Shown piece by piece: positions 9,652 to 20,728 of a DNA stretch of 64,000 bases (position 1 is its first letter; each line of letters starts with the position of its first letter). The translations under genes were made by a program, and so were the position numbers. The stretch is taken from assembly GCA_024704765.1 (NCBI GenBank), contig JAKMXF010000314.1:174630-238629 (forward strand), given 5' to 3'. Source of the stretch: Oopsacas minuta (lineage: Eukaryota > Porifera > Hexactinellida > Lyssacinosida > Leucopsacidae). The notes below the pieces were generated by a model. That model was not told the origin of the DNA, did not search any database, and saw only the letters and a list, made by a program, of their open reading frames with translations.

Positions 9652-11957
9652 CGGTGGTTCTCAAAGTGGGTCGTAGAGCCCCCCTGGGGGGCGCTGAAGG
9701 GTTGTAGGGGGGCGACCACGCAGCAAGGGAGCGCAGTGGGTTATAGAAAGCGAAACAGAGATACGACCTCACGTCAAAAAGTGGTATCATATTCCTCATT
9801 GTTCATTAACAATAGGTGCTAATAAATACTTCAAATGATCAAAGCCATTTACAGTGGTAATACTCTTGGTGATTATTACCAACAGCTAATCCTTAAAAAT
9901 GAATGAAGAATTCTTTTGTTACAATGTCTATGGCTTTCCTAATCGAAATATAATTATCATTGTTCTTCAAACAAATGTAAACTTCGTAATAGTTAGTAAT
10001 CTGTTTAATTTCAATATAAATACATACGTAGAAATCTAAACTGAAAGGAATTGATAAACTCGATTGAAGAAATGAATAGTAAAAAGAAGTGTAGACAGTA
10101 TAGTGCGATTATATCAAATACGAATTTCTTAAATCTCCTTCCAATCAACAACTCCCAATGTGTTTGTTGTGCGAACAATTTTTTCTAATGAGGGAATGAA
10201 GCCGTCAAGAATGATTGATCATCTGAAATCGCGCCACAGTAACAAGGTAGAGAAAGATGTGCAATTCTTCATTAAATTGAGAAACAGCCGCAAAACAATG
10301 GGCGGAATCTTTGGAAAATAGATAGACAAAACATTGATGGTCTGGTTGTCTCCTATAACATTTCGTTACTAATTGCAAAATCTGGTAAGCCACATACAAT
10401 TGATGAAAAACTCATTTTACCTGCAATCCAGGAAGCAGTTACAACTGTTATGTATTCAGATGGGCGAAGTGTGATTGGGTCCATTCCGTTAAGCAATGAT
10501 ACTGTGGAAAGGAGAATTAATTTGATGGCTAGTGAGGTTGAGAAAACCCTATACAGTATACTTAAAACAACGGAATTTTCTCTTCAAATTGACGAATCCA
10601 CATTGCCAGGTAACGAAGCACTGCTCCTTCATATGTCCGATATATTCTCGAAGGAATAATGGTTGAAGAAATGTTGTTTGCTAAACCACTAGTAACTGAT
10701 ACAAAAGGTGAATCTATCTACAAAGTCGTGGAAATTTCTTTCAGGAAAAGGAATTGCATGAATAATATCATTGCTTGTGCAACAGATGGGGCGCCAGCTA
10801 TGGTTGGTAGGCATCGTGGTTACATTTCGTACTTGAAAAATGCTGGCCTGAGGTTTTCGCTATTCACTGCGTCGTCCATCGAGAACATTTGGTAGCAAAA
10901 CATCTAAGTGGTCACTTGCACAACTCATTGTATATCGTCATAACTGTTATTAATAAAATCGAAGCTTCCGAACTCAAGGAAAGAATATTTCGCCAAATAT
11001 GTCACGACAACGAAACAGAATTTGAACGCTTGCTTTTGCACACAGAAGTGAAGTGGCTCTCAAAAGGAAAGTGCCTCAGTCGGTTCTATAGTCTTTTGGA
11101 CACCAATTTAGAATTTTTAGAGGAAGAGAACCCGCGGTTAATGTAGCTTGTCAGTGCAGCGAAATCAGATGTAGCTTACTTGACTGACATTTTTGATAAG
11201 TTCAACGTAATGAACTTGCAATTACAAGGTAATTTAGTCACTCTGGTCAAGTGCAAAACTGTTGTCAACTCCTTCATAGGGAAACTAACGTTATTTAAAG
11301 AAAATATCGGTCGACGAGAATTTTACCAGTTTATTCACCTAGCAGGACTCCAAATCTCAGATGACCATTTGCTAGCATATTGTGAACATCTTGAAGTACT
11401 GAAAGCGGATATGATCAAGCGATTCACTGACTTGTTGGAACTTGAACCGCCTCATTGGCTATTTGGTCCTTTCTGTGTGGATGCCCCAATAGTTCCACTC
11501 TATTTGCAGGAAGAGCTGATGGACTTGCAAAGCGATTGCGAGGAAGAAGTTCATTTTACAATGATGAAGTATGAACGATTTTGGATTGCAATCGCAAGGA
11601 TGAAATAAATTTCCCAATTTGTGGAAAGTAGCAAAACTGCTAGTTCTGGCTTCCGACATCATATCTCGTTGAGAGAGGTTTCAGTGCAGTCGTTGAATTA
11701 CTAACGAAGCAAGAAACAGACTAGATATTTCTCAATGCGGAGATTTAAGATTGCTGCTCACTGATATGAAACCAGATGTAAATGGGATTATCGACGAACA
11801 TCACGCTCAAGTACACCCTTCTCATTAATTGATAAATAGTACTTATTATCATTAAACAAATACGAGTGTAGTAAAAATTTAGACTTTCTAAAGGGGAGCA
11901 GTATCGAGGGAATATTGTTGACATGGGGAGCTGTCCGAAAAAGTTTGAGAAACATTG
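9652..11957 (+). mobile_element. hAT element (ZBED5/SCAND3-like) with perfect 8-bp target duplication
   Basis: The element begins CGGTGGTTCTCAAAGTGGG and ends in the complement of CAATGTTTCTCAAACTTTT, matching hAT-type termini. The 8-bp direct repeat AATTACAA abuts both ends exactly (9644-9651 and 11958-11965), which is the hAT hallmark. The element is 2,306 bp and carries a decayed plus-strand transposase. The first ~70 bp are G-rich (a run of GGGGGGCG), unlike the AT-rich host DNA. Confidence 0.92.
10072..11826 (+). pseudogene. hAT transposase, ZBED5/SCAND3-like, multiply frameshifted
   Basis: The trace begins at an ATG at 10072 with a BED-type zinc finger (CLLC then H-L-K-S-R-H, frame change near 10095). 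It continues with SIPLSNDTVERRI, the first catalytic segment FSLQIDEST (near 10580), the second ACATDGAPAMVGRHRGYIS (near 10770), LVAKHLSGHLHNSL with the CxxH-type region just upstream (near 10880), a TEVKWLSKGKCLSRFYSL block (near 11050) and the C-terminal VERGFSAV dimerisation motif (near 11670). This order is diagnostic of the hAT lineage that gave rise to vertebrate ZBED5 and SCAND3. At least five frame breaks or stops are seen, so it is dead as a protein gene. Confidence 0.85.
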
Positions 11958-11965
11958 AATTACAA

Positions 11966-12823
11966 GAATTTATAGCAATTATTTGATTTTTGAAGTAAAG
12001 TCCAAATTTGGTGTCAAAAAATGATAAATAATATTCAAATTGAATATCAACAGTATTCAAATGTTAAAAGTGGTAAAGAAATAAGTGCTTCGCTGGTATT
12101 CTTCCCACGTTTCCAAATTCATTTAATGAATTAGCCAGCTTACAGTGACATTAATCAACAGAAAGATTCAATTAATATTAATGCTATTTATCCTGTAACG
12201 ACTGATAACCTTTATGTAATTACTCTGTAAATTGAAAACACTAAGTAAAATCCCGAGTTTTGACATAGTTATGATGGAAAATTAAGTAAATCTAAGTAAA
12301 GTAACTATAGGATAAGTATAAGTTATAGGATGCATTTTCACATTTCAATCCAGGGAATTACAAACGAGGGATTGGTAAGTCTGATAACAGTTTCTGTGAA
12401 ATATTGACCCGAATAAGGAATTATCTTGATTATACTAGCTCACCTGTGGTGTTATCAAATAATCGTCGCCTGGGATTCTAATCCAGATTTCCAGTAGGCA
12501 TTGGAATCGAAATAATTCTGTACAAGAATTTAATTACAATTGAATATAAATATTTTTGACGAATTAAAACTCAAAAAAAGTAGGAAATAGATCTAGAAAT
12601 GAGGTATATTAATATATAATAGTACATGACTAGAGTGTATAAATATATTGAAATAGAATTGAATATTTACATTCATAAAAAGTCACAACATAAACTAATA
12701 CAACATGGATATTCTTAATTAAAAATATCCAACAGAGGTTTGGAATATGGAAAAGCAACATACAGAATACAGGATACGTTTACAATGTATATCAAAATGA
12801 CTGATGTATTGAGACTATTTAAA
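11966..12823. other. Downstream flank / 3' UTR of the JIP gene
   Basis: Nothing coding is seen. On the minus strand, 3' of the JIP stop codon, the ATTAAA-type poly(A) signal candidate nearest the stop is at 12529-12534, about 290 bp downstream. No perfect AATAAA is visible nearer. The true transcript end is not determinable from sequence alone. Confidence 0.3.
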
Positions 12824-13260
12824 TTAGCTATTATTTCGTAGAGTAGCCTGCCAAACAATGAAATAATTGCGATCAGTTACAACTACAGTAGGATCAAGGT
12901 TATTCTTTATCCTCAAAGGCATATCAGGACCACCTACAATTGCTCCTTCTGAGGTTCTATAGTCCACATGCCCTTCGCCACCACTGACAATAAGTGAGGT
13001 TGCAGTAAATAGAGATTCTATTGGATTATCAATACCATCAAATATTTCTGTACGAGCAACGGTTTTACAAGCAGATAGAATAAAGCGAACTGGTCCAGTA
13101 TGACCATGAAATGACAGTTGGAATTTATCAATGGAACAAAATGGTGATGGCATTATAGATGATGTAGTCTCTGGTTTCTGAAAGGTTGAACAGTTTTCTT
13201 CTTCACTGGTTAAACTCAGACTACTTAGTGGGTACACTGATGTTACGTCTTCATCTGAAC
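12824..13260 (-). CDS. syd: JIP3/JIP4 scaffold gene, last coding exon (C)
   Basis: Terminal exon of a JIP3/JIP4 homologue, a scaffold that couples JNK-pathway kinases to kinesin-1 and dynein during vesicle transport. The minus strand shows a splice acceptor TGTATTGTAG before base 13260, two leading bases, then 144 codons to a TAA at 12824. Recognisable segments are FHGHTGPVRFILSACKT, LIVSGGEGHVDYR and the terminal FIVWQATLRNNS, which parallel the JIP3/4 ends FHGHRDAVKFF, LVISGGEGYIDFR and LIVWQVMYGNE. These are the last blades of its C-terminal WD40-like propeller. The leading phase (two bases) is exactly complementary to the one-base overhang of exon B. The N-terminal part (Ser/Glu-rich, about residues 1-40) is poorly conserved, as in the family. 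ARHGEF10-type propellers look similar, but exons A and B favour JIP. Confidence 0.85.
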
Positions 13261-14518
13261 CTACAATACAAAACTACAAATGTTGATTATATAGGAAATA
13301 TGAGTTTTATCGGTATATATACTCTACCCAGACAAAATTAATCATGTAAATCCAAAATTTCCATATAAATAATACAATTGTGGGACTATTCTTGATATCA
13401 ATACAGTAAATATTATAATTCAAAGGCTATTTGGTATAAAATTCGCAATCTACGTATTCTGAGAAGAGATTTCTAAGAAATAATCACTAATAGTATCCAA
13501 AATTTCCAACCTTGTGCCATTCAGTGAAACCTATCACTAAATATATAATGGTTGTAAATGGTATTAAGTGGCACAAAGTGTCATGGATTGAAAATTTTCA
13601 CCATTTCATTTAGTATCTAATAGGAAGTCTGACTAAGGTTTCAAATACTTAGAATCCAAATTAGACATGGGATAGACTATAAATCTTACGGTATTAATGT
13701 ATTGGCCCGTCAAGAATAGAAGAGATACATATTATTCATTTGGAAATTTTTGCAGTGGATAAATACTTTTGCCCAAGCTGGGTATGTAGGAACATGCTAG
13801 TTCCGTACATATACAATTAGACTTTTTAGGCGCTCCCATTTATTTAGACAATGTTTATATATATATATATATATATATACTTATATGTAATTAAATCATG
13901 GCTAGAGATCTGAAATTTGGATTTGATAAGCGTGGGGAGGTTCCTGCGGCCAAATAATACTATATTCAAAACAGTCTGATACTCTTTAGAAGAAATAAGT
14001 GATAATCGTTGCGTTCGGCGCTGATCTCATATATGTATGATTTGTTGAGAAGATTTTACTTTTATCTTCAACCAGTACAAGATTAGTTATTAAGAGTGTC
14101 GTTAGCCGACGTTAAACACACACTAAACAACTTAAGTCCAAGTTTTCAATTCTCTAGTAAATATTCAGCTAAATCTTTCACCAAATTTAGATGAAATCGG
14201 ACAAAGAAAATAAAAACAATACCATCACAAAGTTTATCAGTTGCAGTGAAATATAGAACTTCGTGTCTACGTATATAAGCAATACTATGACTGTGTAGTA
14301 TAGTTCAACGGTAAGGGTGTGAATATTTTATTACTATAATTATAATCATGAACATATTTGGCATATCGTGAAAATAATCATTAAGGTAATCGCCGAAGCA
14401 AAATTGGATATGGTGGAAAGAATATTATAGAACTAGTTGAGAAACAAGCGTTGATTGTTGTATATGTGTAATAATTAAATAAATTTTCATTTATTATAAT
14501 AAATACACATTATATAAA
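13261..14518 (-). other. JIP intron B-C, 3' portion
   Basis: Intronic sequence of the 16.7-kb intron (13261-29921), spliced from the minus strand with GT at 29921-29920 and AG at 13262-13261. This part contains only an AT dinucleotide tract (13855-13880) and no recognisable gene. Confidence 0.6.
13855..13880. repeat. (TA)n microsatellite
   Basis: About twelve uninterrupted TA units. Confidence 0.9.
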
Positions 14519-14520
14519 TA

Positions 14521-15853
14521 CAGTTTGTCCCATAATTATTGAGACTAACATCCTTTTAATGCAACCTTGACTACTTTGCTAATACATTGTTGCCGTCAAG
14601 TTTTATTCTATTGAACAATAGTATTGAATCTATTAATAGATTTGAGCATGTCTATATTTCAATTTTATCTGTAATTTTAGTTTTCAAGTATTTTTTATGA
14701 TGATGACGTAACAATTATTGATAATAATTATTAAATTATAGATTATATATTATTATTTCTTAGATGGAACAATTAATCAAGCGGGATGAAACTAGAATAC
14801 TTCTCCAAGGAGGAAAACACACAGTAAATCAAATAGCTGCCACTCTAGGAGTTGGGCGGGCGACTGTATTTCGCGTTCAGAAAACTCTCAAAGAAGGTAC
14901 AAATTTACTTCACAAGAAAGGTGCTGGAAGGCCTGCTATTCTTAGAAACCTCATCAAGCATAGCATTGCGCAATATGTTAGGCATGATAAAAAGAAGACT
15001 ATACGTGGAATTGTTACAAATCTAGGAGAGAAAAGTGGCACTAAAGTGTCCAAGAGTACAATTGGAAGATGCCTGCAGGAAATGGAGTACAGCAAGCCTT
15101 GGGCAACACTTGTACCAATGCTAAGTGAGAAAAACAAGCTCTTACGTAATGAGTGGGGCAAGAAAAATGAGAATATTCATTGGTGTCACGCTGTGTTTGC
15201 AGATGAAGCTTCTTTCTGGCTCAAACCTGGTCGAGTTAGGCTATGGACAAAAAGAAATCGGAAAGTCATTCAGCCAACAACCAAGCATTCCGTTAAATTA
15301 CACATTTGGGTAGCCTTTTCAAGTATGGGAACCTTCCCTCTGTGTTTCTTTCGAAGGAATATGGACGCTACCTTCTTTGTCAACATATTGGAATGGCATT
15401 TGATTGAGCAAGCTGAGGTTTTTCATGGTCAGAAGTGGTTTCTCATTCAGGATAACGACCCAAAACATACCTCAAGGATCGCCAAAGCTTGGATGGAGAA
15501 AAATATGAAGAAAAACCAAAGAGAATGGCCAAGTCAAAGTCCTGAACTCAACCCAATTGAGAATATATACGGTTGGATAAAGCAAAAGCTATATAAGGAC
15601 AACTTTACTAGCTTGGTCCAATTTAAGAAGAGGATCCAAGAAATATGGGATTCTATCATTCCCCAATTTTTAGCACCATACTACAAGTCTATGAGTCATA
15701 GGTGTAGACTAGTGGTAGAACAGAATGGTTCAAAAATTAATTATTGATCTATTCGTTCGAGGTTATCGATATAATAGTTGAAAAATGTTCAATGAATAAT
15801 GTGGATTGAAATATTCTCCTTTTTGTTAGCCTCAATAATTATGGGACATAATG
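14521..15853 (+). mobile_element. Tc1-like element, DD35E, apparently autonomous
   Basis: A 1,333-bp element flanked by TA (14519-14520 and 15854-15855). Its ends share TGTCCCATAATTATTGAG-R-CTAACA with one mismatch over 25 bp. The outermost five or six bases (CAGTT against CATTA) have diverged. It holds one uninterrupted plus-strand ORF and lies inside a JIP intron, antisense to the host gene. Confidence 0.93.
14764..15747 (+). CDS. Tc1-like transposase, DD35E, intact ORF
   Basis: A 327-residue open frame close to the 330-350 aa typical of Tc1 transposases. Residues 1-110 form the bipartite paired-type DNA-binding region (VNQIAATLGVGRATVFRV helix-turn-helix, then the GAGRPAIL minor-groove GRPR-like hook around residue 55). 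The catalytic triad is Asp147 (FADEASFW), Asp230 (LIQDNDPKH) and Glu266 (SPELNPIEN). There are 35 residues between Asp230 and Glu266, giving DD35E rather than DD34E. The start is the first ATG, 244 bp inside the element. No stop, frameshift or missing catalytic residue is seen, so an active protein is possible. This is the only complete transposase ORF in the window. Expression is unknown. Confidence 0.92.
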   Translation: MEQLIKRDETRILLQGGKHTVNQIAATLGVGRATVFRVQKTLKEGTNLLHKKGAGRPAILRNLIKHSIAQYVRHDKKKTIRGIVTNLGEKSGTKVSKSTIGRCLQEMEYSKPWATLVPMLSEKNKLLRNEWGKKNENIHWCHAVFADEASFWLKPGRVRLWTKRNRKVIQPTTKHSVKLHIWVAFSSMGTFPLCFFRRNMDATFFVNILEWHLIEQAEVFHGQKWFLIQDNDPKHTSRIAKAWMEKNMKKNQREWPSQSPELNPIENIYGWIKQKLYKDNFTSLVQFKKRIQEIWDSIIPQFLAPYYKSMSHRCRLVVEQNGSKINY

Positions 15854-15855
15854 TA

Positions 15856-16204
15856 ATATTATTGTCTATTCATAATGTATATCACAATAATGTTCATTCA
15901 AAAATGTGGCCTTTCCCGACTTCAACGCCATGATTTTGTGAGGACCCACTTCAGTGAAGTTACAATTGAGCGACTAACTATCTTAGCGAAAAATTAATTG
16001 GAGGCACCATGAGAGGATAGTTTTAATCCCATTACACATAGTGCCACTTTTAAAACAAATTTAATTAATTGACAAAGCTGTTGGTAAAGGTTGTAAAATA
16101 TGTTTTCCTCTCTCCGCGAGGGATTTTAAATCAATTAGACAATATAATTACACTTTACTATGATTATCCAGTCCATACAATGTTCAATTTGTTTGCAATT
16201 ATTA
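15856..16204. other. Intronic spacer, no gene
   Basis: AT-rich; a 62-codon ORF at 16069-16257 runs across the end of the next element and is not supported. Confidence 0.4.
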
Positions 16205-18360
16205 CACTGCTCAACAAAGATTTTGTTGCATTTCTACCAACACTTGTTTTTACCTAATTTTGGGGCGCTGCATCTGAATCCGAACTAAGTTTTTTCTGCA
16301 AGCTCTAGACGTTTTGCAAATCGAGATGTTGAATTTTTTTCGCACAAAATTCAAATTTTTTGAACAAGTGACATGATTTGTCAAATGATGTTTTGCTTGC
16401 AGTTGAATAACTAGCCTCAAAACAAAATAGGTGCCCAAAAACTTTTATGTTGCCAATAGAAACTGTATTTGTAGACAGATAGGCAACAAATGTTTAAAAA
16501 ATGTAAAACAACAGTTTTGCTGGTAATATACATGTAAAAAATGATTTTTACAAAATGACATAGGATTGAACGATGGCAATCTACAATAGTAACTTAAAGC
16601 GATCAATGACAAGATGCAAAAGATTCAATTATTCTACAACTCTGGACAAAATTTCCTCTTATAACTTCTGCGTTGTACGCTTTGTGAGGACAGTCAGGTT
16701 TAATGCCCTAACAATAGTCTGCCATCATATGTCGGTCCCATCGACCTTGGTAGCGTTCTTCCGCTGTTATGAGATCCTGGTGGAAACGCTCTCCCTGTTC
16801 GTCACTGACAGCCCCAAGGTTTTCAGGGAATTTGTCCAGGTGGCTGTACAGAAAATGTACTTTTATGCACATGTTGCATCCCAAATCGCGAAACCCTGAG
16901 AGCATCTTGGATACAAGCATTTCATAGTTTGGAGCTTTTCTGTTACCAAGAAAGTTCTGTATAACATCCACAAAAGATAGCCATGCAGCTTTCTCCCTGA
17001 CATTCATTTTCTGAATGAAGTTTTTGTCGCGAATAAGTGTACGTATCTGTGGTCCATCAAACACTCCTGCTTTGATTTTATCATATGACAAAGCAGGGAA
17101 AGTATACACAAGATGATGAAAGGATTCATTGTCAGGATTTATGGCTTTAACGAACAGTTTCATGAGACCTAACTTGATGTGCAGGGGCGGAAAAACAATT
17201 TTGTCCCTGCTTACAATGGGGTCGTGTGTTACGTTAGGCATGCCAGCTTGAAATGTTTCACGTGAGGGCCACTCCTTGTGTGTCCAATGTTTTTCACGTG
17301 CTCTGCTGTCCCACATGCACAGATAACATGGGAATTTAGTGTATCCTTTTTGCTGACCTAGCAGATAACTAACCATTTTGAGGTCAACACAAATGATCCA
17401 GTTGTGATCATGATATCCGAGTAAATCCACAACAATTCTAATGTCATCATGCTGTTCCTTCAAGATAGTGGAGTGACCAACTGGAACAGCTCCATAAACA
17501 TTTCCATTGTGTAAAAGAACACACTTGAGGCTGCACTTGGGACTATCCAAAAACAATCGCCATTCTCCTGGATCACATGAGGAGATACCCAGTTGTCCGG
17601 GAAGACCGGGAATATCGTTGCAATATACCAGCTTATTTTCCAATGAAAAATAGGGTGAAGGAGTTCTTCTCTTTTTCAAAAAAAGGAAACCTTTACAGTT
17701 CGATCCAGCACCTGTTTTTCTTTGAGCGTGGAGGCTAACAGCTCAGCTGCTTGTTTGAGCAGATCTAAATCACGTACTAAGTCATTCAGTTCTGATTGAT
17801 TAAACTGCTGGTGGACAGTTACTCTGGTTTTACAAGAAGAATCTTCAAATTCTGATTCTGTGTCTATTTTTTGATATTCCATTTCTACGATCTTTTTCCC
17901 ATTCCAATTCACTTTCGTCATCATCAGGAATAGCAAAACCACTAAAGGCCGGAGGAGGAAGTCTATCAGAGTGCGGGACAGGTCGTATAGCTGATAGTAT
18001 GCCAGGATGACAAAGCACAAACAAATAGCCATATCTTTGAAAACATGTTGAGTAATCAGGCCTGCAAAATATTCATTTACCACGTGTTCATCATTCAGCT
18101 ATGACTAACAAGTGTTCACAATGGATCCAGATGATGCATACAAAAAGAAAAATGGCTTGATAGATAAAAAAGTATTTGGTGGAGATCAGAATTATGTAGT
18201 AAATAAGTACCACAAACGAAAAAATGTAAATTGTCGTTGCATGAAAACTAGAGCATGCAGAAGAAACTGATTGCAGATTTGAAATCAGCATCCCAAAATT
18301 GTATAGAATCAGTTAAAAAATCTCATGTAACAAAAAATGAAAAAAAATTGTTGAGCAGTG
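16205..18360 (-). mobile_element. CAC-ended DNA transposon, copy 1 (CMC/Transib-like)
   Basis: The left end reads CACTGCTCAACAAAGATTTT and the right end is the complement of CACTGCTCAACAATTTTTTT: a perfect 13-bp TIR with T-rich continuation. The trinucleotide TTA flanks both sides (16202-16204 and 18361-18363), a 3-bp target duplication. The 2,156-bp element carries one large minus-strand gene. CAC ends plus a 3-bp duplication are features of the CACTA/CMC transposons. Confidence 0.85.
16640..18083 (-). pseudogene. Putative RAG1/CMC-like DDE transposase, copy 1 (nearly intact core)
   Basis: The best-preserved of three copies. A 323-codon frame (17679-16708) follows a partly open upstream frame (18083-17676) carrying QSELNDLVRDLDLLKQAAELL. 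One frameshift near 17680 and another near 17900 separate them, and GILSAIRPVPHSDRLPPP is in the third frame. In the 323-aa frame, candidate catalytic residues are Asp45 (RLFLDSPKCSLK), Asp99 (ICVDLKMV) and Glu294 or Glu297 (SDEQGERFHQ). Cys118 and Cys121 lie 19 and 22 residues after Asp99, and His275 and His280 precede the Glu. This matches the zinc-coordinating C-x2-C ... H-x4-H insertion in the RAG1/Transib/CMC DDE core. A TAG replaces the usual Trp codon after ADYC at 16710, and homologous residues continue to about 16640. The family is known to me only as uncharacterised proteins; the transposase call is inference. Confidence 0.7.
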
Positions 18361-18363
18361 TTA

Positions 18364-19212
18364 TCAGTTGACTAAATAATATTAATAGAAGGGAATATTG
18401 GAGAAAATTTGATCGGTGCAAATTAAGATTGTCAAATTCGGAATCAGCATATTGAATTACCCCCTTTCGCTTCTTGAAACAATCTTCTACGATTAATACA
18501 GGTTATATATTCGGGGAAATAAATATATTTCAAATTATCCATGGTTAATTTGAAAATATTCTATTTTAAATATAATATATATAATTAAAGCTACCGTTAA
18601 ATAGAGATACAATGAATCCATACTATATACAGGACTAGAAGTACCTGTTGTTTAAATAATATATGTTTACATATAAGAAGAATAGATTTATTACCAACAA
18701 AGTCCTATATAATAAATATTTTCATTTTCTCCCAGCAAAAACTATAAACAATATAAAAATTCTAGAAGAGTACGAAATTTTTTCTCTTTCGAAAGGTGTG
18801 AAATTTTTGCACCTTTCCTTTCATAATTATGTACTAGATGCCAGATAAAAGTTTGACCAGTGTGAAATAGTGGCACTTGGTGTCCGATTGATTAGCAAAG
18901 GGGAGAAGCACACCAGATGAATATCTTCAATATTTCTCACACCATATATCACTTTAGTTCTATCCAGTTTTGGCTACAGGACTTTCACGGAGAAATAAAA
19001 AGTATTGAAAAAATACGGAAAATATAGGCAACCATTTCAATACTGGGCCACTATACTAAAGTATAGTCGGCACATTGAAAATAGCGAAAGAATAATAAAA
19101 TAGTATGTAGAATAATTCTTAATAAAAGAAGATTGGAATGAATGAAATAATGAGTAAAATACTACCATAAATGTGAGTCACAATAGTGAAACTCTAAATA
19201 GCAGAATGTTTG
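18364..19212. other. Intronic spacer, no gene
   Basis: AT-rich intron sequence between CAC-ended copy 1 and the mariner relic, with no supported ORF. Confidence 0.45.
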
Positions 19213-20120
19213 AATGATAATACTTGGGACATTCAATATGTTCCCTACCTGCCAAGTGCTTTTTGACCAAACTGAAAAGCCAAAAATCACATGGCGATAG
19301 ATCAGTGCTATATGGAGGATGAGGCAACTCAGCCATTCCCATTTCACTCAGCATTTCACGGACAATCTTAGATTTGTGAGTTCTGGCATTATCGTGCAAT
19401 ATTTGGTCCCCTTTGGCCCCACTACTTGGTCTCTTCGAATAGTAATGATTATCTACCTCCGTCAAACATTCCTCTACGTAAAATTGTCCGGTCATTGCAC
19501 GCTTCTTTGGGGCACAAATGGAAGCTACTATACTATGAGTATCAAAGAATATACAGTATAGGACCTTCATTACGCGGAAGTCCGGCCTGGAATTAGCGCT
19601 TGGGGTAGACCTTTAGGGAGCCACGTTTTGCTCTGTTCTTTCTCATAGGCTCAGCATGTTTAATCCAGGTCTCATCACCAGTGCAGACCTCAACTAACCT
19701 GCGGCAGTCAGCATGGTCATACAATTTCCATAACTCCTTCGCACAAGAGAGGTGGCCAGTTTTCTGATTCTCTGTGAGAATATGCAGCGTCCATCTCGAA
19801 GAAATATTTATATATTCAAGATAGTTGATCAAAATGTCATCTACACTTCCCGTTGAGATATCGAGGTATAGAGCTATCTCAGGTATAGTTGAGTTGGGAT
19901 CGTCATCAACAATATTCTTGACCATATCGATGGTATATGGCCTGATAATGGAAATAGGGCTTCCAGATTCAGCCGCATCTTCCAAGTTCTCCCTACTGTC
20001 CATAAATCTCTTGGCCCATTCTTCCACACATGAATAAGAAAGAGCATTATCCGAATATACTTTCAACATCTTTTCATGTATATCCATCGTCGTTTCACCA
20101 GGCCTTGTACAGAACTTTAT
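19213..20120 (-). pseudogene. Mariner (DD34D) transposase relic
   Basis: The N-terminal helix-turn-helix region (IHEKMLKVYSDNALSYSCVEEWAKRF, in two halves around 20060) continues as IPEIALYLDISTGSVDDIL and CTGDETWI (first Asp near 19680). After a frame change near 19590 a second frame (19570-19178) gives HDNARTHKSKIVREML ... PPYSTDLSPCDFWLF. The second and third catalytic Asp are 34 residues apart, as in mariner. The C-terminal part after HLAGREH is lost near 19213. The true start is also missing: an in-frame stop sits a few codons upstream of TRAVIKFC (about 20120). Confidence 0.85.
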
Positions 20121-20325
20121 TACCGCCCTTGTTCAAATTTCAAATTGAAATCCGGAGAAACCATGTATCAAAAAGGCTATACATTGTACTATGCAAGACT
20201 GCGACATTTACATATTGCAAGTCTGAATTGAATAATTTCAACTGTATTTCATAGATAAATGCAGTGGGTAAATAAGAATATACATGAAATAGAATATGAA
20301 TAGATAATTGGGCAATTATGATGTA

Positions 20326-20352
20326 GGGCCTAGAACATATTGAATGCCCTAA
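20326..20352 (+). repeat. Shared mariner-end-like sequence (also at 53442-53468)
   Basis: The sequence GAACATATTGAATGCCCTAAG recurs as GAACAAATTGAACGCCCTAAG at 53442-53468. Each copy lies about 200 bp beyond the N-terminal end of a mariner relic, so it is probably a terminal inverted repeat end of one mariner family. The opposite ends were not found. Confidence 0.5.
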
Positions 20353-20431
20353 GTGAATAAAATCAATAATTATACGTGATGGCAGATATTTGAAAGAGTA
20401 AGAAGAGGATATAAATAATTTAATGCAAGAA

Positions 20432-20501
20432 CTTCGATTAGTTATAGTGAGAAATTGGCTGATTGTGCCTAGCCAATATCTCGCTATAACAAATCGAAGA
20501 T
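20432..20501 (-). ncRNA. miRNA-precursor-like hairpin (candidate)
   Basis: Two ~29-nt arms (20432-20460 and 20471-20500) pair with about three mismatches around a 10-nt loop, a size and shape like an animal pre-miRNA. It lies in the JIP intron; the strand given is that of the host transcript, but either strand could fold. I match the arms to no known miRNA. A short MITE or chance palindrome is the alternative. Confidence 0.3.
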
Positions 20502-20677
20502 TATGCGGATCCCAAGTAGAAAATGGCAATCATTTCTGATCCCGAAATCATATTCCTTGTAATTATTTATTCTCCTATTGATATGCTGTAAAGTACGAAA
20601 TTGAGATTTATGGTCAAGTAGAAAAATTTACTAACCACATTTCGGTCTTCCCGACCCCCCAAACTTGTCTTTAGCAG

Positions 20678-20728
20678 ATTTTCTCAAGGTACCATTATGG
20701 ACTGGCCATAAATGGTATTTCGAGAAAA
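20678..20728. repeat. Short hairpin
   Basis: ATTTTCTCAAGGTACCATT and AATGGTATTTCGAGAAAAT are near-complementary arms of 19 nt around a 13-nt loop. Confidence 0.5.

Noticed and set aside
16573-16899. 108-codon plus-strand ORF
   Set aside because: Antisense shadow of the CAC-ended copy 1 gene.
20140-20529. 129-codon minus-strand ORF
   Set aside because: No recognisable domain, low-complexity hydrophobic composition, and it spans the 20432-20501 hairpin.
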